Source: Isotricha intestinalis (lineage: Eukaryota > Ciliophora > Litostomatea > Vestibuliferida > Isotrichidae). Taken from it: a DNA stretch of 30,193 bases. Shown here one piece after another: positions 9,879-18,769 of this stretch (positions are counted from its first letter, which is position 1; every line of letters begins with the position of its first letter). The notes under the pieces are model-generated. The model was not told the DNA's origin and ran no database searches. It saw only the letters and a list, made by a program, of their open reading frames with translations. The position numbers were made by a program, and so were the translations under genes. The stretch is taken from assembly GCA_023807065.1 (NCBI GenBank), contig JAJJLU010003806.1, forward strand, positions 1 through 30,193. The letters are read 5' to 3'.

Positions 9879-10985
9879 ATGAAAAAGATAAATGACTGTT
9901 ATTCTATGATGCAAAAAATTAAAAAAAATAATTTAAAAAATACAAAATCAAATAATAATAATGTAAATTCAAAATTAAGTAAATCAAATAATTATTATGT
10001 TAGAAAGCAAAATATTTCAAATCCTTATTCAGATATAAAAAATAGTATAACATATAATTGTAATAAATCAAAACAAAAAAAATCAAGATGTAACACAGAA
10101 TATTCAAAATCAACATCAAAAGTGAAATATAATAAAAACCAAATATTAATTAATTCATATGAAAAAAGTGTAATATCCCTTTTTGGGACAATAAAAAATA
10201 TAGTAGAAAAATCTCAATATGAAACTTTAAAATTTAACTTTGAACATAATTTTCAATCAAATTTAAGTCAAATAAATAAAGAAGAAAAGAAATCATCTTC
10301 ATTTATAAATAATTCAAATTCAATAAAAAAAATAATTGATGAAAGTATAAAAAAATGTCAAAGTAATAATGATTCATCAATAAATAATAATAATAATACT
10401 AAAAATTCAAATGTTGTTTTAAATATTACTCCATCATTAAATATTAATAAAACTCATAAATCTCTTTATTCTCTTTCTCGTTATGGAAGAAGAATAATAA
10501 CTCAATCTCCAAATAAATTTAATCAAAATTCAAATAGTATAATTAAAAAATATTATACTGTTGCTAATACAAATAAAAATAAAAATTCAAAATCAACTCA
10601 AAATGGTTCTAGTTATTTATCTGGAAATAAAAATTCTAATTCTAAACAAAATATAAGTAAAGAATTATCTTTTCCCAAATTTAATAATAATAACATTAAT
10701 AATAATACAATTAATAATAATAAAAATTATATTAAAAATACTAATAATAATTATAATACAATTCAAAAAAGTAATAATAATAATAGTTTACCTAATAAAA
10801 TAAATGAAGATAATTCTAATTTAACTAATAATATAAATAAAACTGTTGATGATTCTCATGCAAATAATGAATTATTAAATAAAATAAAAAATAGTTTAGA
10901 TGACAGTTTAAAAGGAATATTTGCTTTTTCTTATGAAGACTTTTTAAATAAATCAAGTGATAGGATAGAAATAATAAATAAATAA
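9879..10985 (+). CDS. Asn/Ser-rich low-complexity protein of unknown function
   Basis: A 368-residue protein dominated by Asn, Ser and Lys, with many AAT-coded Asn runs. More structured patches are SYEKSVISLFGTIKNIVEKS (about 93-112) and, at the C-terminus, LLNKIKNSLDDSLKGIFAFS followed by YEDFL (about 334-358). There is no signal peptide or membrane segment. I do not recognise it. The stop is only 60 bases before the next gene's start, on the same strand. Confidence 0.68.
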   Translation: MKKINDCYSMMQKIKKNNLKNTKSNNNNVNSKLSKSNNYYVRKQNISNPYSDIKNSITYNCNKSKQKKSRCNTEYSKSTSKVKYNKNQILINSYEKSVISLFGTIKNIVEKSQYETLKFNFEHNFQSNLSQINKEEKKSSSFINNSNSIKKIIDESIKKCQSNNDSSINNNNNTKNSNVVLNITPSLNINKTHKSLYSLSRYGRRIITQSPNKFNQNSNSIIKKYYTVANTNKNKNSKSTQNGSSYLSGNKNSNSKQNISKELSFPKFNNNNINNNTINNNKNYIKNTNNNYNTIQKSNNNNSLPNKINEDNSNLTNNINKTVDDSHANNELLNKIKNSLDDSLKGIFAFSYEDFLNKSSDRIEIINK

Positions 10986-11045
10986 ATAAAATTATATTTA
11001 ATTAAAATAATTAAAAAATACACTGTAAAAAAATATTTTAAAAAA

Positions 11046-12731
11046 ATGGTAAAATTAGAAAAAGTTTTAAAATGTGATATTTGTCATAATGATTTTGATA
11101 TGAATACACATCGTCCTTTAGTCGCTAAATGTGGTCATACATTTTGTAAGCATTGTATTTTATGCAATCATAATGATTCAAATTTTAGTTCTTGTCCTAT
11201 TGATAATATACAATATGTTTTAAATATTGAATCTTGTATTCCTAATATTAAATTAGAAGAAGTAATAACAATATTTTTTAATTTTGATTCTGTTAAATAT
11301 AATAAAAAAAATATTGTATATTCTAAACCTGAAGTTATTAGAAATAAAGCTAAATCAAAAAATAAAATAATAAACTTTAATGAAGAAAGCTTTCAGGGTA
11401 AAGTTATTTCTTTAGATAAAAATCAATTAAGAATATCAAGTCCTAATAAATTAAATGATGAAATTAAATATATTCAAACTGAACCAATATTATTTGGAAA
11501 TGCAATTTCAAATATGAAAAGTCAAATAATTGATTTTGATAAAGAAACAATTAATAATAGAAATAATAATAATACTACATTTAATAATAATAATAAGAAG
11601 AATATTAGTGATCAGAAAAAAAATAATAATGTAACTTTAGATGATATTCCTATTAATGATGAAAAAAGCGTTTTAAATTGTTCTTTTAAAGATGAAATGA
11701 ATAGTCTTTTTAAAAAAAATTCTGACAAAAAAAATTCTTTAAAAATTTCAAGAAATTTTCAATCTAAAGAATCTTTAAAAGAAGACAATGAACTAAATGA
11801 TTCTTTGGATAAAATATCTAAAATTGATGATGAAATATTAACTGTTAATAATAATGATTTTTCTCTTATTTCAAATAAAAATATAGTAAATGCTTTATAT
11901 ACAAAAACAAATCCAAATGATAATAATGATAATAATTATGAAAAGGAAAAAGTGGAAAAATATAAGAAATATTCAAAAAATATTAATTTAGTTAATTTAA
12001 AAAGAAATAATTCTTCACAAGATAATTTAAAAAAATATAATTCTAATAGTGATAAAGATACTGATTGTAATAGTAATGGAATTAAAGAAAAAATAGATAT
12101 TTCTCCTAATAATAAAATTTATAATAATAAAAACTTTTTAATTAACAGTAATGAAAATATAAAAAATGAATTATATAGTAGTAAAACAATTGATATTTAT
12201 AATACTCCAAAAATGGAAAAAAATATATTTAAATCTCAATTAATAAGTAATGAAAAAGATAATGATAGATTAAATATAAGTGAAAAAGAAGGAAAAAAAG
12301 TGATAATAACAACTCAAAAAATAAATCCAATAAATACATTATATAAACCTAGATTAATTAATTCTAAATCTTCAAAGACAGGGAATTTATTAACTAGATC
12401 TTATATTTCTGATAAAAATTGTCCTATATTAAATTATAATAAGAATAATAATTTATGTAAATATAGTACTAATACATTAAATCATAAAACAAATTATTTG
12501 ATTGAAAACGAAAATGAAAATGAGAATGAAGATATTTATAATAAAATTTTAGATAATAAAAAAATAAATTATTCAATATCTTCAATAAGAGTAAAACCAA
12601 AAATTTCACTGATGAAAAAACCAAATGTTAATGAAAAAGAAAATCCAGATAAAAGTTTAATTGAAAAATATATAAATCAAAATCAAAATGAGTCAAAAAC
12701 AAACAATAATATAAATAATAATAAATATAAC

Positions 12732-12784
<53 letters not shown>

Positions 12785-13745
12785 TAATAATAATAATGAT
12801 AATAATATGAATACAAATAATAATATAATATATTTTGGAAATTCAAAAAATCAAAAGAAAAATCCAATAGAAGAACAAAAAGAAAAACTTTTATTAGAAT
12901 GTTTAAATTATTATGGTTACAATGGGACATTAATATCAAGGAGAAAAATAGAAGAAACAATAAATTATAAAAAATTAAAAGAATATATAACAACAGCATT
13001 AAAAAACAAAATTTTTTCAGAAACAATAGAAAAAATAAGAATAAGAATATATCCAAACAATGATTTTTTCATAGGATATTTAAATGCAAATTTCTTACCT
13101 CAAAAAGGAATATTTTACTATAATAATGGAGATTATTATGAAGGAGATTTATTAAATGGAATAAAAGAAGGTTTTGGATATTTAAAATTAAAAAATGGAA
13201 CAATATACGAAGGAGACTTTAAAAATAATAAACAAGAAGGTTATGGTAAATTAACTCAAATAGATGGAGAAATTTTTAATGGAGAATGGAAAGAAGGAAA
13301 AATTGAAGGTAAAGGAATAAGAAATTATAATAATGGAGATAAATATATTGGTAATTATAAGAATAATTTAAAAGAAGGAAATGGAAAATATTTTTTCTCA
13401 AATGGAAATTTTTATGAAGGAAATTGGGAAAATGGAAAAGCAAATGGAATTGGTAAATTTATTTTTAATGATGGAAATATTTATGAAGGAGAATTTAAAG
13501 ATAATATTATTTGTGGAAATGGAATTTTTTGTATGAAGAATGGAGATAAGTATATTGGAACTTTTAAAAATGGATTTATTTATGGAAGAGGAATTTGTGA
13601 AAATAATAAAGGAGAAAAATATTCTGGTTTTTTTAGTAATGGAAAAAAAAATGGAATGGGAAAAATTACTGATGTTAATGGAAATATTATTGCTTCTGGT
13701 TATTGGAATAATGATGTTTTTATTGGGAAAATTAATAATATGTAA
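11046..13745 (+). CDS. RING-finger protein with C-terminal MORN repeats
   Basis: An 899-residue protein. The N-terminus is a RING finger with C10, C13, C29, H31, C34, C37, C50 and an Asp (CPID, residue 53) where the last Cys usually stands; a RING suggests ubiquitin ligase activity. Residues 80-620 are a long Asn/Lys/Ser-rich linker, including an almost pure Asn tract (nucleotides 12731-12808). From about 697 to the end come about nine MORN repeats of the YEGxxxNGxxxGxGxL type (YEGDFKNNKQEGYGKL, YEGNWENGKANGIGKF and so on), which bind membranes or junctional cytoskeleton in other protists. The architecture suggests a ligase tethered to a membrane or cytoskeletal structure. RING and MORN assignments are strong. 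The tethering role is inference. Confidence 0.88.
12731..12808 (+). repeat. AAT trinucleotide tract (poly-Asn)
   Basis: A nearly pure run of AAT codons with a few GAT interruptions, in frame, lies within the linker of the RING-MORN gene. Its mirror on the minus strand gives a spurious Tyr-rich frame. Confidence 0.9.
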
Positions 13746-14079
13746 ATTTTTTTAATATATTTTATTTATTTATTTTTTTGTTTTAGGTTTTATTTAATTT
13801 CTCATTATGATTTTTAGGATTTTTCTTTGGTATTAATTTTAAAGATTTTTAATGTAAAAAATATATATTTTATATTAAATTAGGATTATTAAATTATATT
13901 TAAAATTAATTATTTATAATAAAAAAATAAAAGTTTTAACTCTTGTTAAATTTTATTACAATAAAATTACATCCGGAAATAATTTAAACATATCTTTATA
14001 AATTTTAATATAAATCATTTAATTATTTGAATATATAAAAAATAATTTAAATTAAAATAATTAAATTTAAATTTAAAAA
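13746..14079. other. Intergenic spacer, T-rich then A-rich
   Basis: Tandem spacer of 334 bases. The first part after the stop is T-rich (probable 3' untranslated region) and the part before the next ATG is A-rich (probable leader). The only GC-bearing spot is a short ACATCCGGAAAT near 13970. No gene or RNA is seen. Confidence 0.5.
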
Positions 14080-15780
14080 ATGAGACATTATACCCCAAAT
14101 AAAAAAAGTCAAAATGAAAATAGAAAAGAATTATCTCAAAAACTAAGTACATCATTAAAAGAAATATATCATCAAACAAATATGAAATTAAGTAAATTAA
14201 ACTCAAAAATAATAAAAGCAAAAGAAGAACCATTAGAAGAATTTTATAATTCAATAACAAAAGAAAATTTAATAATAAAGAAATTGATTGAAGAAGTAGA
14301 AAATGAGAAAAATAAATTAATTTCATTTAAAAAATTTCAAGAAAAAGATTTTACTTTATTGAATGAAACAAAGGAAAAAATATTATCAACAAATTTAGAG
14401 AAAGAAAAAGAAAATGAAGAAAAATTAAAAAAATATAAAGAACAAAGTTTAAAGTCTCATAAAGAATCAAATGAATTAAGGCAAAAAATATATTCAATTG
14501 TTCAAGAATATCACAATGAATTATTAAAAAAAAATGAATTAAAAAGAGATTATGATTTATATGAATCATTAAATCAAAAAATTGATAAAGAAATAAAAGA
14601 AATAGAATTAAAATCAAATAAAAAAAAAGAAGAATTAAAAAATAAAATAAATATAATAAAAGAAAAAGAGCAAGAATTAAATTTATTAAAAATTCAAAGT
14701 GAATCATCAAATGAAGAAAAAAGAAATATAAATAATAATTATCAAACAGCAAAAGGGAATATAAGAGTATTTTGTAGAGTACGTCCAAAATTAGAAAAAG
14801 AAAAAAATTTAGAAATGTGTTTATTTGATTTTTCAGAAAAAAATATAACAATATATGGTCCTCATCATAAAAGTAATACAGGTAAAAGAGAAGAAAATAG
14901 AATAAAAGAACAATATAAATTTGATAAAATATTTACTCCTAATGATGATCAAGAAAATATATTCGAAGAAATATATCATATGATTCAAAGTAGTTTAGAT
15001 GGATTTAATGTTTGTATTTTTGCTTATGGACAAACTGGAAGTGGAAAAACATATACAATGGAAGGAGAAAATAATAATAAAAGAGGTTTAATTCCAAGAG
15101 CTTTAGAATTAATATTTTATAATATTAATAATATGGAGAAATTAGGTTATAAATTTTCTGTTAATTTATCATGTTTAGAAATATATTTAGATCAAATAAG
15201 AGATTTATTAAAAGATAATAAAGGAAAAAATAATAATAATATAATAAATAAAGATGATAATTTAATTAAATTAGAATTAAAAGATATGAATGATTGGATT
15301 AAATATTATGAAAGTGCTAAAGAAAAAAGAAAAGTAGCAGAAACACAATGTAATGAAAAATCATCAAGATCACATTGTATATTTCAAATATTAATAAATT
15401 GTTTTAATAAAGAAAAAAATATAAAAAGAGAAGGTTCTTTAAATTTAATTGATTTAGCAGGAAGTGAAAGAACAAATAAATCAGGAGTTATTGGTGATAG
15501 ATTAAAAGAAACTATTTCTATTAATAAAAGTTTAACTGCGTTAAAAAGTGTTATTAATGCTTTAGTTGCTGTTGATAATAAAAATTCTAATTTTGTTCCT
15601 TATAAAGACTCTGTTTTAACTAATTACTTACAACCTTATTTAGGAGGAGATTCTAAAACTTTAATGTTTGTTAATATTTCTCCTATTTTAAATAGTTTTA
15701 ATGAAACTTCTTGTTCTTTGAGATTTGCTACTGATGTTAATTCATGTATTATTGATAGGGATAAAAGTGAATTTGATTAA
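14080..15780 (+). CDS. Kinesin-14 (C-terminal motor kinesin)
   Basis: A 566-residue kinesin with its motor at the C-terminus, the layout of minus-end-directed kinesin-14 (Kar3/Ncd/KIFC). Residues 1-220 are a Lys/Glu-rich coiled-coil stalk. The motor opens with the family neck and first strand (GNIRVFCRVRPKLE, about 227-240). It has the P-loop GQTGSGKT (317-324), switch I NEKSSRSH (425-432) and switch II DLAGSE (458-463), and it ends after SLRFATDVNSC. All nucleotide-binding motifs are intact, so an active ATPase is expected. The stalk is short and there is no long tail. It acts in spindle or cytoplasmic microtubule organisation, or in ciliary transport; the sequence alone does not say which. 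Confidence 0.94.
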   Translation: MRHYTPNKKSQNENRKELSQKLSTSLKEIYHQTNMKLSKLNSKIIKAKEEPLEEFYNSITKENLIIKKLIEEVENEKNKLISFKKFQEKDFTLLNETKEKILSTNLEKEKENEEKLKKYKEQSLKSHKESNELRQKIYSIVQEYHNELLKKNELKRDYDLYESLNQKIDKEIKEIELKSNKKKEELKNKINIIKEKEQELNLLKIQSESSNEEKRNINNNYQTAKGNIRVFCRVRPKLEKEKNLEMCLFDFSEKNITIYGPHHKSNTGKREENRIKEQYKFDKIFTPNDDQENIFEEIYHMIQSSLDGFNVCIFAYGQTGSGKTYTMEGENNNKRGLIPRALELIFYNINNMEKLGYKFSVNLSCLEIYLDQIRDLLKDNKGKNNNNIINKDDNLIKLELKDMNDWIKYYESAKEKRKVAETQCNEKSSRSHCIFQILINCFNKEKNIKREGSLNLIDLAGSERTNKSGVIGDRLKETISINKSLTALKSVINALVAVDNKNSNFVPYKDSVLTNYLQPYLGGDSKTLMFVNISPILNSFNETSCSLRFATDVNSCIIDRDKSEFD

Positions 15781-15984
15781 AAAAATGTTTTTCTTTTTTT
15801 TTTGTATATTGTAGTTTAGTTTTTTTATTTTTTTTAAGTTAAATTTTTTTATTTTTAGTGATTATATATTTTTTTTTGTTTAATTAAAAAATTTTTAATA
15901 AGAATTTATTTTAATTATTGTTCGATAACGTAAAAAAAATCTTAAATAATATTATATATATATTGTAAAATTTTTCTCTTTTTA

Positions 15985-16518
15985 TTAATTGAAAATTTTA
16001 AAAGTGTTAATTTCGTTATTATCACTAATTCTTAATTTTTGATTTTTTGATAAAGGTTTTAATTCTTTTCTTTGATTTAAAAAAACACCATTAGTATCAT
16101 AAAGACTAGGAACATTTTTTAAAGAACTAATAAAATATCTTTTCATAGGTTTATAATCTTTAAAAATAGATAAATTATTATCCACATTTTTATAATTACT
16201 AAAAAGATTAGTATTAGCATTATTTTTAATATTAAAAATTGAATTATTTTTATTATATTTATTATCAAAAGTTGGTTTTGAATAAGTAAAAGAAGGATAT
16301 GATTTTAATAAATTATTTCTATTATATGAAGTATTGTTAAATGAAAAAGCAGTTTCAAAATTATTTAAACCATTTTGATTACGAGAATAATAACTTTTTA
16401 TTAAATTATTTTTTGATTTTTTTGATGTTTCTCCTAAAGTAGAATAATAACTTTCTCTATTTCTTTCTGTATATAGATTTCCAAAAGTATTATAATTTTC
16501 TCTTTTAAAACCTTTCAT
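15985..16518 (-). CDS. Small Asn/Tyr/Ser-rich protein, unknown
   Basis: 177 residues, starting at a clear ATG. It is basic and rich in Asn, Ser, Tyr and Phe, with no membrane segment. A short internal repeat is visible: NNLIKSYYS (37-45) and NNLLKSYPS (68-76). The C-terminal third (YFISSLKNVPSLYDTNGVFL, then RKELKPLS) is less biased. It is divergent from the PGPGxY gene, sharing 439 bases of spacer, so co-expression with a ciliary gene is possible but unproven. Family not recognised. Confidence 0.65.
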   Translation of the reverse strand: MKGFKRENYNTFGNLYTERNRESYYSTLGETSKKSKNNLIKSYYSRNQNGLNNFETAFSFNNTSYNRNNLLKSYPSFTYSKPTFDNKYNKNNSIFNIKNNANTNLFSNYKNVDNNLSIFKDYKPMKRYFISSLKNVPSLYDTNGVFLNQRKELKPLSKNQKLRISDNNEINTFKIFN

Positions 16519-16957
16519 TTTTTAATAAAAAATAATATATACTTTTAACTTAATTATTTTATTTATATTTTATATAAATTATTGTATCTATAGAATAATA
16601 GATTAATAAAAAAATAAAAAGACTGAAAATTTTTATTTTAAAAAATAATCAATTGTAAATAATTTTTAAATTCAAAAATTTGAAACTTCTTTAAAAATTA
16701 AACTATATTTCATCAGTTAAAAACTTTTCTTTAGATTTTTTTACATAACCATTTAATTATTTAATATAATTATCAAGTGATTTCATTAAAAAAAAATATA
16801 AAAATTCATAATTTATATTAATAATTTTGTTTTCAAAATATTTTAAAACCTAAGATATAGATTAAATCTATTTCAAAATAAATAAAAATTTAATTTTTAA
16901 AATAAAATAAAAATAACTCCTTCCCAAATAAAAAAATAATAAAAAACATAAAAAAAA
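16519..16957. promoter_or_regulatory. Divergent intergenic region, probable two-way promoter
   Basis: 439 AT-rich bases lie between two outward-facing start codons. It must contain both promoters. No recognised box, RNA gene or reading frame is seen. The plus-strand side ends in an A-rich leader directly before the ATG at 16958. Confidence 0.4.
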
Positions 16958-18433
16958 ATGTACGTCCCATTATATACTCCAAAACAAATCCATGACTTTA
17001 CAATAAATAACTCTACCTCCAAAGAGCAATATACCTTTGGAAAAAGCGAGCGATTCCCTAGAATTCGTTTAACATCAGATGTATTCTACAACATTCCAGA
17101 GACTAAAATGAATAGGACATCTGGTTTCGGGTATGGAACTAGAAGTGACTTCACTAAGAAGCCAGCAGGTAAACGTGGAATGACTGCAGAGTTCTACAAT
17201 CATCCAAGAGACTATGACGATTACCCATCTCATATCCGTGGTCTGTCCTTCAAATTCGGTCCAGGTCGTGATACAGTCCGTATTAATGGTATGGTATACA
17301 ATAGGAAGACTCCAGGTCCTGGTACTTATCCCATAGCCAATAGATTCAAATTCGGTAATGGAGGACCTTCCTTTGCTTTAAAGGGGAAAATTCATTATGA
17401 CTATAATATAAAGAGAAATAAAGGAATGCCTGGTCCTGGAACATATAATTCAGTTACTGAAATAAATAAGGATGGGAAGTATGCAAATAGTAAAATTAGA
17501 AATATGAATGTTTATTCTTTTGGGAAACCTACTGATAGATTTAAGGTTAAAGATGAAAGAGTGCCTGGTCCTTGTTATAATATTCCCAGTGGTATTGGAT
17601 ATCAATATAATAGTAAATATGGTAATGATAGGAATACTGTTTTAACTGGAAGAATTCATTATTATAAATCTAAGGATAATTTCCCTGGTCCTGGATCTTA
17701 TTTACCATTTAGTGAATTTGGAGTTTTAGTTTATAAATATGCTGATAAGAGTAGGAAACAAAAAGAAAAATTGAAGAAAGAAAAAGAAAGGAAAGAAAAG
17801 GAAAAAAAGAAAAGTGTTGAAATTGGAGAAGATACCAAAGAAAATACTGAAGGAAACAGATATTATACCGAAGGGAATGATATTAGGAATCATAATGAAC
17901 CAGAAGAAGAAAATAAAGAAGAGAAAAATAATGATAATAACAACAAAAATGATATTGATAATTCAGAAAAAGATAATCATGAAGTAGAAAGTGAAATTGC
18001 TCATAATGATAATAATGAAAAAAATGATTTTGATAATAATAATAATGAAGAAGTAAAAGAAAATAATGTTGAAGAAGTAAATGAAATTAATAATGAAGAA
18101 GTAAATGAAAATAATGCTGAAGAAGTGAATGAAATTAATAATGAAGAAGTAAATGAAATTAATAAAGAAGAAGTGAATGAAAATAATAATGAAGAAGTAA
18201 ATGAAAATAATGCTGAAGAAGTAAATGAAATTAATAATGAAGAAGTAAATGAAAATAATGCTGAAGAAGTAAATGAAAATAATAATGAAGAAGTAAATGA
18301 AAATAATAATGAAGAAGTAAATGAAAATAATAATAATGAAGAAGTAAATGAAAATAATAATGAAGAAGTAAATGAAAATAATGCTGAAGAAGTAAAAGAA
18401 AATAATGCTGAAGAAATAAATGAAGAAGAATAA
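16958..18433 (+). CDS. SHIPPO/ODF3-type PGPGxY repeat protein with acidic repeat tail
   Basis: A 491-residue protein. Residues 1-260 contain PGPGTY (119-124), PGPGTY (158-163), a variant PGPCYN (203-208) and PGPGSY (243-248). These are spaced about 40 residues apart and separated by FKFG-type segments (SFKFGPG, RFKFGNGG, SFGKPTDRF). This is the sperm-tail PG-rich (STPG/ODF3/SHIPPO) family, associated with axonemal or cortical microtubules. Residues 260-290 are Lys/Glu-rich. From about residue 363 the tail is built of about sixteen 8-residue EEVNENN(A/N)-type units, giving a strongly acidic end. The first 150 codons use more C- and G-containing codons than anywhere nearby, as expected for an abundant protein. 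The domain call is strong, while the tail is probably fast-evolving. Confidence 0.9.
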   Translation: MYVPLYTPKQIHDFTINNSTSKEQYTFGKSERFPRIRLTSDVFYNIPETKMNRTSGFGYGTRSDFTKKPAGKRGMTAEFYNHPRDYDDYPSHIRGLSFKFGPGRDTVRINGMVYNRKTPGPGTYPIANRFKFGNGGPSFALKGKIHYDYNIKRNKGMPGPGTYNSVTEINKDGKYANSKIRNMNVYSFGKPTDRFKVKDERVPGPCYNIPSGIGYQYNSKYGNDRNTVLTGRIHYYKSKDNFPGPGSYLPFSEFGVLVYKYADKSRKQKEKLKKEKERKEKEKKKSVEIGEDTKENTEGNRYYTEGNDIRNHNEPEEENKEEKNNDNNNKNDIDNSEKDNHEVESEIAHNDNNEKNDFDNNNNEEVKENNVEEVNEINNEEVNENNAEEVNEINNEEVNEINKEEVNENNNEEVNENNAEEVNEINNEEVNENNAEEVNENNNEEVNENNNEEVNENNNNEEVNENNNEEVNENNAEEVKENNAEEINEEE

Positions 18434-18458
18434 TGAAGAAATAAATGAAGAAGAATAA
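18044..18458 (+). repeat. 24-base minisatellite, acidic EEVNENN units, crossing a stop codon
   Basis: About sixteen units of 24 bases (one of 27) run to the end of the PGPGxY gene. The last block, 18409-18433, includes the TAA stop and is followed by an exact 25-base copy at 18434-18458. Because that copy is 25 and not 24 bases, it lies out of frame and outside the coding region. Confidence 0.9.
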
Positions 18459-18769
18459 AAGATATTTAATTTTTTATTTTTTAATTAATCATTGAAAATA
18501 ATATGAATTAAAGTTTTTTTAAACAAAAAATAGAAATAAAAATGAAAAAAATATTTATTGTTTTTTAAATTTCATATTATATTTTTTATTTTTAAAATAA
18601 ATTATTTGCTTCTTTCTTTTTCCTTTATTAAAAATCCCTTTATACATTTTTGATAACATTTAAGGGTATTAATTCATAATATAAAAAATTAATGATTTTG
18701 TATTTAAATTTATCACTTTTTTTAAAGATTAAATATTTAAATAATATTTTTTATAAAAATAAAATATAT
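18434..18769. other. Intergenic spacer with repeat remnant
   Basis: The first 25 bases copy the preceding gene end. The rest is AT-rich with a T-rich middle and no gene. An ATG at 18692 extends the next frame by 26 hydrophobic, T-rich codons, but these look like untranslated leader. Confidence 0.5.

Noticed and set aside
12628..13056. Minus-strand frame of 142 codons rich in Tyr and Leu
   Set aside because: It mirrors the AAT tract and the A-rich coding strand of the RING-MORN gene; the composition is that of an antisense shadow.
14351..14851. Minus-strand frame of 166 codons, Leu/Phe-rich, looking like a membrane protein
   Set aside because: It lies opposite the coiled-coil stalk of the kinesin; Glu/Lys codons read backwards give Phe and Leu.
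18692..18769. 26-residue hydrophobic N-terminal extension that could be a signal peptide
   Set aside because: Codons are leader-like and T-rich, and the rest of the protein is basic and cytoplasmic or nuclear in character; the Met at 18770 is preferred.
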